NCBI GenBank assembly: GCA_003045895.1
Contig: PZPC01000053.1
Location: forward strand, 1-36,320
DNA length: 36,320 bases
Direction: 5' to 3'
From: Bacteroidota bacterium
GTDB taxonomy: Bacteria; Bacteroidota; Bacteroidia; Chitinophagales; Saprospiraceae
Shown: one piece after another, positions 1 through 8,315 of the stretch
How the letters are laid out: each line of letters starts with the position of its first letter
Position numbering within the stretch: position 1 is the first letter of the stretch
Position numbers and translations under genes: made by a program
Notes under the pieces: generated by a model
What the model was told of the DNA's origin: nothing
Seen by the model: the letters and a program-made list of their open reading frames with translations, nothing else
Database searches by the model: none

Positions 1-14
1 CTTAAAGGCTGGCA

Positions 15-860
15 TCAAGAGATAAGCAGGCTCGTTTTTTTCATGCAACAAAGCCCACCCGTCGTAAAATCAAAGAAGAACGTGTTTGGGTGTTGGTTGG
101 CAATGGCTTCTACCATGGTGTTAAAACCTGGATAAACCTTATCTTCTTCGGCCAGCATCTGGCTGCTCACCGGCAGGCGAACCAGGTAAACGGGTCCGAG
201 TTGAGATAGGTAATTGACAGTTTTTACCAGATAAGCTTCCCGTCCTGGCGAGTAACGCAGGTCGAATTTCAATAAATTCTTCCGGTTGGTGCGATCAGGA
301 GGGGTAAATCCTGGTGGAAAAAAAGTGGCCGCGTAGCCGTCTTGGTAGATGGCTCTGCCGGGACGGGTTCTCGATTTTTCGATCACCATTGCCGTCAGCA
401 GGGCTTGTCCGGTGCGCGGATGCCGAAACACGTATTCCAGGTTGGGTTGGGTATTGACCATTAGGAGGTGGTAAAAATCGAAGGTAGACTCACGCGGTAC
501 ATTGGCTTCGGTGAAATCCATGACATTGCCGGGATTCACGGACAAAATAAAGCAGTAAGGTACTGAGCCTGACCGATCGATTTTTCGCTTGATTAAGTTG
601 AAGTAGGGCCGGCCATAAGGCGAAAGCACCCCGGTGAAGGCCAGGTTGAGTACCCGACCTGGCAGCCGCAGGTCTTCTTGCAAAACCTCGGGAGAAATCC
701 CTTTGAAAGCCCTGGATCCGCCAATGATTAATGTGTTTGCCCGGTAGGTCGATTTCCAGTAAAAAGCATCATTCTTCGCCATCATGGGATATTGGAAGTA
801 GAGGTAGGGTATGCCCACCACCAACAGGAAGAATGATAATTTAAGAAAGAATCGTCCCAT
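15..860 (-). CDS. SGNH-like membrane-anchored protein, possibly frameshifted at its C-terminus
   Basis: A 281-residue protein with one N-terminal hydrophobic segment (about residues 5-23), so probably a membrane-anchored periplasmic protein. The block IIGGSRAFKGISPEVL (about 46-61) resembles the GxS nucleophile block of SGNH/GDSL or DltD-like proteins that work beside MBOAT acyltransferases. Its start overlaps the stop of the upstream MBOAT gene as TAATG, which implies translational coupling. Inferred role: transfer or removal of acyl groups on an exported glycan. The C-terminus is odd. After FFFDF the annotated frame ends in a Cys/Lys-rich tail with no D-x-x-H motif, while a neighbouring frame (LLHEKNEPAYLLMPAFK) stays open to the window edge. 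A frameshift near position 65 is possible, in which case the gene continues past the window. The hydrolase function is tentative. Confidence 0.65.
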   Translation of the reverse strand: MGRFFLKLSFFLLVVGIPYLYFQYPMMAKNDAFYWKSTYRANTLIIGGSRAFKGISPEVLQEDLRLPGRVLNLAFTGVLSPYGRPYFNLIKRKIDRSGSVPYCFILSVNPGNVMDFTEANVPRESTFDFYHLLMVNTQPNLEYVFRHPRTGQALLTAMVIEKSRTRPGRAIYQDGYAATFFPPGFTPPDRTNRKNLLKFDLRYSPGREAYLVKTVNYLSQLGPVYLVRLPVSSQMLAEEDKVYPGFNTMVEAIANQHPNTFFFDFTTGGLCCMKKTSLLIS

Positions 861-3409
861 TATTGCTCGTCGTAGATGGCGGAAATTTTATTTACCAAGA
901 CCGTATTTTGGATTATTTGCTGCACCATTTTTTTCGCCAATAAAGCATGTCCACGGGCATTGGGATGACGGTCCCAGGTGCCCAGGATGAGTTGGTCTTC
1001 CGGTGTCTTGCCATTAAAGTTACGCAAATCCAGGACGTAGAAGCCTAATTTTTGAGCTTGCTGGTAGAGTTCTTCATCTTCCTCAGGGGTGTACTTCCCG
1101 TCGAGGGAGGGCACAAACATCCATACGGGCAGGGCGCCCATGGCTTCCGTCTGCTGCTTGATGTGCGTAAGCCCCCAGGCAATAACGTCCATCATCTGCG
1201 GGCGTAGGGCACGTTTAAAAGTGGCCTCGTCCACTGTTCGTGGTAGGGCGAGATCACTGAAAAGGGTATTTAGGTATTCATATTCCACCGTCAGGCTATC
1301 CGCATACACCCGGTAGAGATTGGCCATAATTCGTCTGATCTCATCCGAATGAGCGGTATATATAACGACCTGTGGCTGAAAATCAGGGACGACCTTATCT
1401 ACCCGGGCCAGGTGCTGCGGCAGGTGAATGCCAGAAACCCCAAAATTGATGATTTCTACCCGTTCGAAAGGTTGGAACGGGTGCTTTTTCGTGAGTTCGT
1501 CTTCTACCAGGTTATCGTAAGTCTCCTCGGTAGTTACCCCACTACCCATTTCAATCGACCCCCCCAGGAGGGCCATGCGCAAGGTACCTGGGGGTCTGGT
1601 CAGCGACACCGGGCGCTCCCGCAGCCCTAAGTCGTTCGTTTGAAAACGAGCTCCTTTAAAGACTATATCCAGATTGGGTTTCAATTTCTTGGTAATTAAA
1701 TCGTTGGTGCGAATCAGTGCGTCCGTTGTGTGCAGCTGCAGCCAATTGTCCGGGCGTTCCGCTTCCATTTCATCCAGGGGTGTGGTCATTAAATTCGTCC
1801 CCGCCAACATCGTCTCATAATAGCCCTGAAACTGGGCTTCCCGATCGGCAGCATTCAGTTGGGTGGTGAGTACGGGGCCTAAATCCATTCCCAACCGGGT
1901 ACTTATTTGGCTAGTAATTGGCGACCAGCCAATCAAGGCCAGGCAGCCTAATGCGGTTAGCGACATGGCGTAAACAGCAGGCTGGCCAACCTTGCTGGTC
2001 GTGTTTCGTGACTCGTAGATATGTCGCACATACTGAATGGCTATACCGCTTATGACCAATCCGACAAGCCCGCCTGCCAGCACCAGGGCATCTGTGGGTT
2101 GAACAGTCTGCCACACCCCCAGTAAGCCCCACCAGGCAGTAATAGAAGGGGCTGTCCACCAGGACCACAAGAAAGCCATAAAGAAAAAAATGCCGATCAC
2201 CCTTAAAGACAGCAGCCCTGCCCCAAGCAACTGAAAATGTGCTTTTCCCTTCTTCTTGCGGGGCTGCCGGGCCTGGTACACCGAGTTCAGTGTAACGGCT
2301 ACGCCAAAAACAGCCCAAAAGGAGATATCCTGGAGGGTAAATAAAAAAGCACCCCGTATCCAGAACCACTGGTAGGCATGAAGGAACCAGTTGAACACAA
2401 AGGTGATCATGATGCTGATGGCAATGGCGTTGACGGTGCCCAGGTGTTTTACTTTGAAATAAATGGGATAGTAAAACACTTTCATCACAAAATCACGCCA
2501 GTACATATTGATCCGGCGCCAGAGATCGCTAAAGCTATCCGCAAAAAAGTAATGGTTGAAGGTAGGTGGCAGGTCGAACCCAAAGAGGCAAATGACCCCC
2601 GCCGAGAAATGAAAAATACCGGCCAGCCGCATGATCAGGGCGTAGGAAGTAACGATGAATTGCAGCCAACCATAAATATCCTGAATATCAGTCGGGTTAG
2701 GGATGAGGTAATAGTAGATAAGCCGGTATACAAACAAATGCAATGCCCCGTTGGCCATCCAAAGTACGCCCTTGCGGTAGGTTGCGTAGGCGGGTTGGCG
2801 GTAGTAATTCTGCACAAACGTTTTGTAATCTACCACCGGAAAAATGACAAAAATCAGATTGGGTAACAGGAAGAAATAATTGAGCCGCAACCAAACACTT
2901 ACTGCTTGCTTCGCAAAACGTTGCTCGTGTAAAAACAAAATGCCACGAAACATGAAGAGTCCACCCAGAATAGGCAACAAGACAGTAGCGTAAGGCAGTG
3001 GCCACAGTTGTAGCCTCGCAAGCGCCAGGAGTATGCCAGCGAAAGCCAGCAGTATGGTCCGCGTGCGCACACTATAGGGCAGGTTGAGGATAGCAAACAA
3101 ACCCAATGCGAAACCGAGTAACAGCAGGCCTTCCCAGGTGCCCAGCAGGATAAAGAAGGCGGAAACATTAATCAAAAAAAGAAAAGGTAAACGATAGGCT
3201 AAGGGCGTGTAGGCATAAAGACCAAACCCTATAACGACCACCCCCAGCAGGGAAATTAAATTTAAATCCGCTTCCAAATGCAAAAAATAGACGGCGGCAA
3301 CAATAGCCGCAAGCCCACCTAATAAGCCCAAAAAAGCGGGTATTGACAAATCAACATTTTTCGACGAAGCAGCAACGGCAGTTGGTGATGTTAAGGTAAA
3401 AAGACGCAT
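860..3409 (-). CDS. MBOAT-family O-acyltransferase with C-terminal SGNH hydrolase domain
   Basis: An 849-residue two-part protein. Residues 1 to about 480 are a polytopic membrane region with the MBOAT signature: a charged W-R-R-I-N-M-Y-W-R-D stretch near 297-306 and FNWFLHAYQWFW around 339-350, where His344 is the likely catalytic histidine. After the last membrane segments (about 480-500) comes a soluble SGNH domain, about 608-849, with ALLGGSIEMGSG (Ser618 the likely nucleophile) and WDRHPNARGH near the C-terminus supplying the D-x-x-H pair. MBOAT proteins move acyl groups across the membrane, and the fused or partner SGNH domain usually finishes transfer onto an exported sugar. It lies 6 bp after a sulfotransferase gene and is coupled to the next SGNH-like gene. 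This supports acyl decoration of the glycan made by the cluster; the acyl group and acceptor are unknown. Confidence 0.85.
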   Translation of the reverse strand: MRLFTLTSPTAVAASSKNVDLSIPAFLGLLGGLAAIVAAVYFLHLEADLNLISLLGVVVIGFGLYAYTPLAYRLPFLFLINVSAFFILLGTWEGLLLLGFALGLFAILNLPYSVRTRTILLAFAGILLALARLQLWPLPYATVLLPILGGLFMFRGILFLHEQRFAKQAVSVWLRLNYFFLLPNLIFVIFPVVDYKTFVQNYYRQPAYATYRKGVLWMANGALHLFVYRLIYYYLIPNPTDIQDIYGWLQFIVTSYALIMRLAGIFHFSAGVICLFGFDLPPTFNHYFFADSFSDLWRRINMYWRDFVMKVFYYPIYFKVKHLGTVNAIAISIMITFVFNWFLHAYQWFWIRGAFLFTLQDISFWAVFGVAVTLNSVYQARQPRKKKGKAHFQLLGAGLLSLRVIGIFFFMAFLWSWWTAPSITAWWGLLGVWQTVQPTDALVLAGGLVGLVISGIAIQYVRHIYESRNTTSKVGQPAVYAMSLTALGCLALIGWSPITSQISTRLGMDLGPVLTTQLNAADREAQFQGYYETMLAGTNLMTTPLDEMEAERPDNWLQLHTTDALIRTNDLITKKLKPNLDIVFKGARFQTNDLGLRERPVSLTRPPGTLRMALLGGSIEMGSGVTTEETYDNLVEDELTKKHPFQPFERVEIINFGVSGIHLPQHLARVDKVVPDFQPQVVIYTAHSDEIRRIMANLYRVYADSLTVEYEYLNTLFSDLALPRTVDEATFKRALRPQMMDVIAWGLTHIKQQTEAMGALPVWMFVPSLDGKYTPEEDEELYQQAQKLGFYVLDLRNFNGKTPEDQLILGTWDRHPNARGHALLAKKMVQQIIQNTVLVNKISAIYDEQ

Positions 3410-3415
3410 AGCGGG

Positions 3416-4222
3416 TTAAAAATTTTCAATTGCGGAGGGAGAATAAAAATCTAAATAGGCACCAGCGTGGGCTAATAACCGGGCTTTGATGAACGTGTGC
3501 AAGGTTTTGTCGTAAAGTGGGTTGGCATTTTTGCTGGAGAGTTCTTCCGATAATTTTACCGCCTCCGAACTGATACTGGCCAGTGAACTTCCGCCACTGG
3601 AAATAAGGTCTTCGTAACTAAGGTACGTAGCCTGGGTGGCTTTTAGGTAGGCCTGGTACATTTCATCCAGCAGTTGAACTTGCCGGTCCAATAAATCAGG
3701 CACGGCTTCCAGGCTGGTGTGTAAGGTTGGGTTCAACGTCTGCAACACCCGGAGATTACCCTTCGCTACCGGCGCTTCTATGCTGTTCCAGGAAGCGATG
3801 GTCGCTACCGGATGGCGCAGTAACACGTAAATAGGGTAGTGGTCTTGCAATTCCGGCAACAGAAAAGTGAAGTGCCCGTTGTGCTTGATGATGAGTTGAA
3901 AGTTCGGGCTGAGGGGCTTGTCGAAATGAACGAGCCCTTTGTTTACGATACTGGCTCGCCCATTGGCCCCTTCGGTGCCGAAGGGATTGGCAGGAATCAT
4001 CCCATCTTTTACCTTCGACCAAGCCGTGCCATCTTTCAGCAAGGACTGGCGCATGTCTGGGAAAAAGGAACGTACAGCGGCTAATGCAGCTACCGGGTCG
4101 GGGAACATGCGCAGGTTCATGGGCTCGTGCAAGGCAATCGTATCCGCCACCTTGTTGAGCAGGAAGCAGGCCAGCGTGGTTCCGGATCGGGGAGGCCCCG
4201 TGAGTATAATATCATTAAGCAT
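3416..4222 (-). CDS. PAPS-dependent sulfotransferase (paralogue of its upstream neighbour)
   Basis: A 268-residue cytoplasmic enzyme. The N-terminal ILTGPPRSGTTLACFLL is the 5'-phosphosulfate-binding loop of PAPS sulfotransferases. Near residues 130-145, YVLLRHPVATIASWNS fits the 3'-phosphate-binding element (Arg and Ser). The start overlaps the stop of the neighbouring sulfotransferase by 8 bp. Both proteins share the layout P-R-S-G-T-T-L-A-C, then xxLHEPMN/xxLNEPLD, then LxRxPxAxxASW, then SxxNxxxLYDK near the C-terminus, so they are probably an old tandem duplication with diverged acceptor specificity. The natural acceptor is likely a hydroxyl on a surface polysaccharide, inferred from adjacent glycosyltransferases and the acyltransferase. 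Confidence 0.8.
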   Translation of the reverse strand: MLNDIILTGPPRSGTTLACFLLNKVADTIALHEPMNLRMFPDPVAALAAVRSFFPDMRQSLLKDGTAWSKVKDGMIPANPFGTEGANGRASIVNKGLVHFDKPLSPNFQLIIKHNGHFTFLLPELQDHYPIYVLLRHPVATIASWNSIEAPVAKGNLRVLQTLNPTLHTSLEAVPDLLDRQVQLLDEMYQAYLKATQATYLSYEDLISSGGSSLASISSEAVKLSEELSSKNANPLYDKTLHTFIKARLLAHAGAYLDFYSPSAIENF

Positions 4223-5096
4223 CCTTGGTCATTTGTTGGAGTAACTCCCCGACCACTTCCCGGGAATAGTACCGCCAGTAGTGGCCGCTTGAACGCAAAA
4301 GGGCTTCACCACGGCTGTGAAGCTGCGCTTTATCGTACAAAGCACTGGTGTTTTTGCTCTGCAAGGTAGCAAACGGCTCCGACAATTCTCCCTGAGCCAA
4401 AGGAGCCAGCACCCCCGCAGGGTCTTGTACCAAATCCTCGTAGCGAAGCAGGCGATTAGGAGAAAAGTCGTTGTACTGCCCAAAGTACCAGGACAAAATA
4501 AAGAGTTGGCGTTGCAACAGGTCGTCCCCCTGGCGGGACAGCGCGGCGTGGAAGGCGGGATTTAAGCGGGCTGACTTGGCCACCTGGCCACGCGACACGG
4601 GTACATTTACACTGGCCCAGGAAGCCAAAATGGCCAGCGGATTGCGAATAAGCGCATACACGGAAAATTCGGCGGCTAACGCGGGCAACAACAGCGTAAA
4701 TTCGGCGCAGTGTTTCATAACCAGCGTAAAATCTCTCTCCAGCGGCTTATTGAAAGCGATGGCAGAACGCGCCACTATTCGTTCGCGCTGGGTCGTATCA
4801 GGACTATAGGCATTATCCGTCAGCTTTCCGGCCTGGGTACGTGCCAGCGCAGTGCCATCGCACAATAAGGATGTTCTGAATATTTGGCCCTGTTTCTTGA
4901 TGTTTTGCTGCGCTACCCGTGGATTGCCAAAGAGCTGTCGGTCCAATGGTTCGTTGAGGGCGACGGTTTGCCCGAAATTGCAGAGCAACCGACAGGCGAG
5001 GGTCGTTCCCGAACGGGGGATGCCCGTCAGTAAGATATTCTCGCCAACCTTACCGCGTTTTAAAAAGGGAAACATCCTGCCAAATTTTGTCTGCAT
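4215..5096 (-). CDS. PAPS-dependent sulfotransferase
   Basis: A 293-residue protein with ILLTGIPRSGTTLACRLLC (about 21-39) as the 5'-phosphosulfate loop, followed by VALNEPLD. VYALIRNPLAILASWAS in the middle is the likely 3'-phosphate site. The N-terminus overlaps the end of the upstream glycosyltransferase gene by 47 bp. A second Met (residue 8, position 5075) would cut this to 26 bp; overlap remains either way because the P-loop must be kept. The 3' end overlaps the next sulfotransferase by 8 bp. It is related to that neighbour along its length, including the C-terminal SKNTSALYDKA element. The acceptor is unknown. Confidence 0.8.
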   Translation of the reverse strand: MQTKFGRMFPFLKRGKVGENILLTGIPRSGTTLACRLLCNFGQTVALNEPLDRQLFGNPRVAQQNIKKQGQIFRTSLLCDGTALARTQAGKLTDNAYSPDTTQRERIVARSAIAFNKPLERDFTLVMKHCAEFTLLLPALAAEFSVYALIRNPLAILASWASVNVPVSRGQVAKSARLNPAFHAALSRQGDDLLQRQLFILSWYFGQYNDFSPNRLLRYEDLVQDPAGVLAPLAQGELSEPFATLQSKNTSALYDKAQLHSRGEALLRSSGHYWRYYSREVVGELLQQMTKDA

Positions 5097-6072
5097 CCTC
5101 CAGTAACTTTAGTAGTCGTTCTTTTTCCAACTTGATATCGTGGTTGGCCGCGATGGCTTTGCCTGCCTGGATGAGTTGTTGCTGGGCTGCGCTATCCATA
5201 CCCAGGGCGCTTACCACAGCTTTCCTTAGCGCCCGTTCATTGTATTCGGGTTGTAAGCAAGTTTTGTCCGGAATGCAAAAATCGATGTTGCCTACCGCGA
5301 ACGGACAAATGACCAGCTTGCTCATGGCCATGGCTTCCAGGGCGGGCAAGTAGAAGCCTTCGGCGCCATGCGCCGCATCCAGCGGCAAAAATACAACTAT
5401 TTTGGCGCGGTTCACCAGGGCCAAAAAATCGGCACGGGTAGGCAGTTTCGGTGGCAATTGAACGGCAATTTTCCAGTTTTTTCGTTGCCACCGGTTTTTC
5501 CACTGGAGTTTTTTATAGAGGCGCGTGGCCAGGTCGGGATTTTTGAGACCCACAATGAGTACGTCCAGATCGGATGCTACCGGGGCCGCTGGCAATTGGG
5601 AAAAATCAATGGCGTCGGGAATCAGGTACACCGGGCCATTGACGCCAAAGTCTTCGAGGATCTTTTTACCAAGCGAGCTTTTGGCAATTCTGATGGCAGG
5701 ATACTGTAGGAAGAGATGCCGCGGATCCTCCGGACGGGTATGCCGGGGTTGGGCAATATTAATGATGGGTACCGGCGGAGCAGCGGCTACTGCTGGCGGT
5801 AATATTTTCCAATCATGCCCGGCAAAGAAAAGCAGATCGGTAGGCTCAATCGCCCAACTGGACAAGCCTTCAGATCGATACGGTAGCCAATAGTTTCCCG
5901 GATTGTCAAACCACACGGTTTCCGGATTGAAATAAACCTGGGGAACAAAGGATTCCGATGCCTTGATGTGCTCGAAGGCATCCCGCACTTTCAGTTGGCC
6001 ACCGCTGGTGCCCCCGTTGTATTGGGTCCAGGAACGATGAAACAATACCCTTTTCTTTGGTGGCTTCATCAT
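5050..6072 (-). CDS. Glycosyltransferase, GT4-like (group 1)
   Basis: A 340-residue cytoplasmic protein with no membrane segment. The N-terminus has a Gly-rich stretch after a beta strand (VLFHRSWTQYNGGTSGGQ), as expected for the acceptor-side Rossmann domain of a GT-B enzyme. The C-terminal half has VLIVGLKNPDL and then EGFYLPALEAMAMSKLVICP, the GT4-like nucleotide-sugar site with the E-x7-E type spacing (HGAEGFYLPALEAMA). It begins in an ATGA overlap with the preceding sulfotransferase and runs 47 bp into the next one, so it is part of one transcription unit. Probable role: adding a sugar to the glycan sulfated by neighbouring gene products. Donor and acceptor cannot be read from the sequence. 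Confidence 0.75.
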   Translation of the reverse strand: MMKPPKKRVLFHRSWTQYNGGTSGGQLKVRDAFEHIKASESFVPQVYFNPETVWFDNPGNYWLPYRSEGLSSWAIEPTDLLFFAGHDWKILPPAVAAAPPVPIINIAQPRHTRPEDPRHLFLQYPAIRIAKSSLGKKILEDFGVNGPVYLIPDAIDFSQLPAAPVASDLDVLIVGLKNPDLATRLYKKLQWKNRWQRKNWKIAVQLPPKLPTRADFLALVNRAKIVVFLPLDAAHGAEGFYLPALEAMAMSKLVICPFAVGNIDFCIPDKTCLQPEYNERALRKAVVSALGMDSAAQQQLIQAGKAIAANHDIKLEKERLLKLLEDADKIWQDVSLFKTR

Positions 6073-6848
6073 TGTTCAAAGGTATAACCGGCGAAAAATG
6101 GATACTGGTCAATCTGGTTTTGGATAAAATCAATGGTGGTCGGCTCCCACAAATTGATGCGCAAGCGACTTTTTTGGGCACTCGGCCAAATCTTAGTGCT
6201 ACAGGCTTCCAGGTAATTAGCTACCACCGGTAGCCCCAGAAACGAGAGCAATTCCGTCAGGACCTTTTCGGGATCGGCCATCAAATCTTCGTGACGCAAG
6301 GTAATGACCGCCGATTTCTCCTGGGCCATAAGGCCTTCAATAATGCTGGCCTTATGAAAAAAGTGCCCGGCTTTGCGCATCAGATCAGCTGCATTAAACT
6401 CCTTTTGCTGTTTGTGTGCTCGCTTAGCGACTGCGGTAGCAATGCAGTCAAAGGGATTTCTGGTTATGTGGATGATCCGGTAATCAGCCGCTAATTGTTT
6501 CACCTCATCCAATAGTTCGGGATATGCTTCCAAGTGCCTGACACTGGTACCGCCGCGTTTGTCACCTATTAGCCGAATGGTTTCGTAGCGGCCCTGCCAC
6601 ATGCCCGGAATCTGGTACGAATAGCCGCTCCATTCGCTTCCTGTTTCATAAAACGACCTGGCTTTGCCACAGATGGCTTCAAAAAGCGCAGTGCGTCCCA
6701 AGCCTTGTTGCAGGAGCCCAAGGGCATCCAGTTCGTGGGAAACTACCGCATTGGGGTGCGCATCCAGGCAGGCGCCAACCAGGGAATGCCCGCTGCGGGG
6801 ATAGCCTACGAAAAAGGCGAAAGTGGAAATCTCCTTGAATGGGTCCAT
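6069..6848 (-). CDS. Sulfotransferase family protein (PRSGHS type)
   Basis: From the Met at 6848 the protein has 259 residues and opens with STFAFFVGYPRSGHSLVGAC, the 5'-phosphosulfate loop in the variant form Y-P-R-S-G-H-S. IIHITRNPFDCIATAVAKR is the likely 3'-phosphate element, and VITLRHEDLMADPEKVL is the usual E-D-L segment. A longer reading from 6887 (272 residues) would overlap the upstream gene by 11 bp. I prefer 6848 because a TACTTTTG -7-like box (6865-6872, minus strand) lies just upstream and because family members start shortly before the P-loop. The 3' end overlaps the glycosyltransferase as ATGA. The acceptor is unknown, and it is more distant from the two tandem sulfotransferase pairs. 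Confidence 0.75.
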   Translation of the reverse strand: MDPFKEISTFAFFVGYPRSGHSLVGACLDAHPNAVVSHELDALGLLQQGLGRTALFEAICGKARSFYETGSEWSGYSYQIPGMWQGRYETIRLIGDKRGGTSVRHLEAYPELLDEVKQLAADYRIIHITRNPFDCIATAVAKRAHKQQKEFNAADLMRKAGHFFHKASIIEGLMAQEKSAVITLRHEDLMADPEKVLTELLSFLGLPVVANYLEACSTKIWPSAQKSRLRINLWEPTTIDFIQNQIDQYPFFAGYTFEQ

Positions 6849-6876
6849 ACCGTTTTGTCTCGCACAAAAGTAAGCA

Positions 6877-7542
6877 TCAGCTGGCATTTGGGTGGTAGCG
6901 TGCTAATAATTGTTGGTGTATTTGCAAATCCAAGGCGTTCAGTTCCGCTATAGCTTGTTTTTCCTGCTCACGGACGCTGGCTGGTGCTAAGCGCTGGTCT
7001 TTTTGGTTGAGTAGTAGGGGTAGGGGATGAGTCTGCCAATCCAATAGTTGGCCCAGCTTTTTTACGTCGGCAGCAAAGTGTTCGACCCGCCCGACAAAAT
7101 AAAAATCGTCGATCGGCATCCCTGCCAGAAAGGTAGCTATCCGGTTGCGGTTCTCTGGTCGGGCGGCGAAGGTTAAGAGCGTTTCCTGAATCCGGTGTTT
7201 GTTTTGGTCGTAAACCGCCGGATTTCGGTCGGGATCGATAAGGCCCGCCCGAAAAAAGTGGTAGTTGGAAATGACCCGCTCCACCGGATCGCGCAGCCAA
7301 CAGATCAATTTTGCCCGCTGTTGCTGGTGAATAGGCTGTACTTCGGAATAATAGAAATGGCCGTGGAGCACCCGGCAACCAATGGGTAGGGTAGTGGTTG
7401 GAATTTCACCATCGGTCAGCACCGCTACTACGTCCTTTCGGCGATAGGAGATGGATAAACTACGACCGTATTCCTGTTGCAAAAGGTGGTAAAAGGAAGT
7501 GCCTGCGGTTTTCGGAATGTGAATGGAGATTATTTCAATCAT
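6877..7542 (-). CDS. Sulfotransferase family 2 domain protein
   Basis: Starting at 7542 gives MIEIISIHIPKTAGTSFYHLL, 221 residues, with HIPKTAGTSF as the 5'-phosphosulfate loop of the Sulfotransfer_2 superfamily, the group with heparan/chondroitin sulfotransferases. KLICWLRDPVERVISNYHFF is the 3'-phosphate site. The alternative start at 7605 adds 21 residues lying wholly inside the upstream gene. The start at 7542 gives an ATGATTGA overlap like the rest of the operon and places the P-loop near the N-terminus, as usual. It is clearly paralogous to the next gene upstream. Probable substrate: a sugar hydroxyl of a polysaccharide. Confidence 0.78.
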   Translation of the reverse strand: MIEIISIHIPKTAGTSFYHLLQQEYGRSLSISYRRKDVVAVLTDGEIPTTTLPIGCRVLHGHFYYSEVQPIHQQQRAKLICWLRDPVERVISNYHFFRAGLIDPDRNPAVYDQNKHRIQETLLTFAARPENRNRIATFLAGMPIDDFYFVGRVEHFAADVKKLGQLLDWQTHPLPLLLNQKDQRLAPASVREQEKQAIAELNALDLQIHQQLLARYHPNAS

Positions 7543-8284
7543 CAATAGCCAGTCTTTGCTGTCGCAAGGATAATCCTTCCTGATAAAGCGCCATATCAGC
7601 CGCATTCCAGGCCGCTATGGCCTGGTATTCGGCGGCACTTAGTTCTTCTTTCTTTTCCGTTGCATTGTGGTGGAACGCCGGAGGCTGTTCCCAACTCATT
7701 TGGTGGCCCATAGTCGCCAAATCTGTTTCGTAAAATTCCTGGATACCCACAAAGGCAAACTCCCGCAAGGAGCGCCCTGCGAGAAATTTACTCATCCGGT
7801 TCTGATTGACCTCGGCAGCGGCGTATTCCAATAAGGTACGTTGCATTTTACTCAGGATATTGAGTCCTTTTTCTTCTTCCCGCAGTTCTTCCTGCAGCCT
7901 GCTTTGTAGGTAGTAATAATTGGAAACTACCCGCTCTACGGGATTGCGCAACCAGGTAATAACCGGAGTAGTGGGGTCAATTTGAAAATACTTTTCCAGA
8001 AGTTTCGGACTGAAGTGCCCATGAACCACGCGAACCCGTCGCGGCAGATCCAAAGCCTCAAAATCTTGCTCATTCAACCGAATCTGCTCGTCTTCCAGGT
8101 GGATATCGAGCCGCGCTACCGCAGTCTGACCATATACCGCGCAGAGGGTGTTGCGAAAGGAAGTACCTGCCGTTTTGGGGATGTGCACCGAAATCAATTT
8201 CAACTGGGTGCCGATCCGCTGGTCCTGGCGCAAACTTTTCTTCAATAGATTTGCGGTGTGCTTAAGATTCATATTCATATTCAA
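7535..8284 (-). CDS. Sulfotransferase family 2 domain protein, first gene of the minus-strand glycan operon
   Basis: A 249-residue protein with LKLISVHIPKTAGTSFRNTL (about 29-48) as the PAPS-binding loop and VITWLRNPVERVVSNYYYLQ as the 3'-phosphate site. It is paralogous to the following gene, with the same spacing and the conserved FLAGRSLREFAFVG/FLAGMPIDDFYFVG segment. The N-terminus reads MNMNMNLKH, so starts at 8284, 8278 and 8272 are all possible. A TAATTTTG -7-like box at 8282-8289 on this strand would favour 8278 or 8272. It is the promoter-proximal gene of an eight-gene overlapping series. Confidence 0.78.
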   Translation of the reverse strand: MNMNMNLKHTANLLKKSLRQDQRIGTQLKLISVHIPKTAGTSFRNTLCAVYGQTAVARLDIHLEDEQIRLNEQDFEALDLPRRVRVVHGHFSPKLLEKYFQIDPTTPVITWLRNPVERVVSNYYYLQSRLQEELREEEKGLNILSKMQRTLLEYAAAEVNQNRMSKFLAGRSLREFAFVGIQEFYETDLATMGHQMSWEQPPAFHHNATEKKEELSAAEYQAIAAWNAADMALYQEGLSLRQQRLAIDD

Positions 8285-8289
8285 AATTA
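8282..8289 (-). promoter_or_regulatory. Candidate -7 box for the minus-strand glycan operon
   Basis: The minus strand reads TAATTTTG, an exact fit to the Bacteroidota -7 consensus TAnnTTTG, in the 31-bp gap to the divergent operon. The nearest -33-like element is TTGG at 8313-8316, with 23 bp spacing, longer than usual. The box overlaps the most upstream possible ATG, so transcription from here would use a downstream ATG. Confidence 0.4.
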
Positions 8290-8315
8290 CGCTTTTATCT
8301 GCTATCTTGGTGCCA

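Noticed and set aside
8148-8315. 56-codon upstream extension of the fusion gene
   Set aside because: It lies inside the divergent sulfotransferase gene, and the sulfotransferase P-loop begins right after the ATG at 8316.
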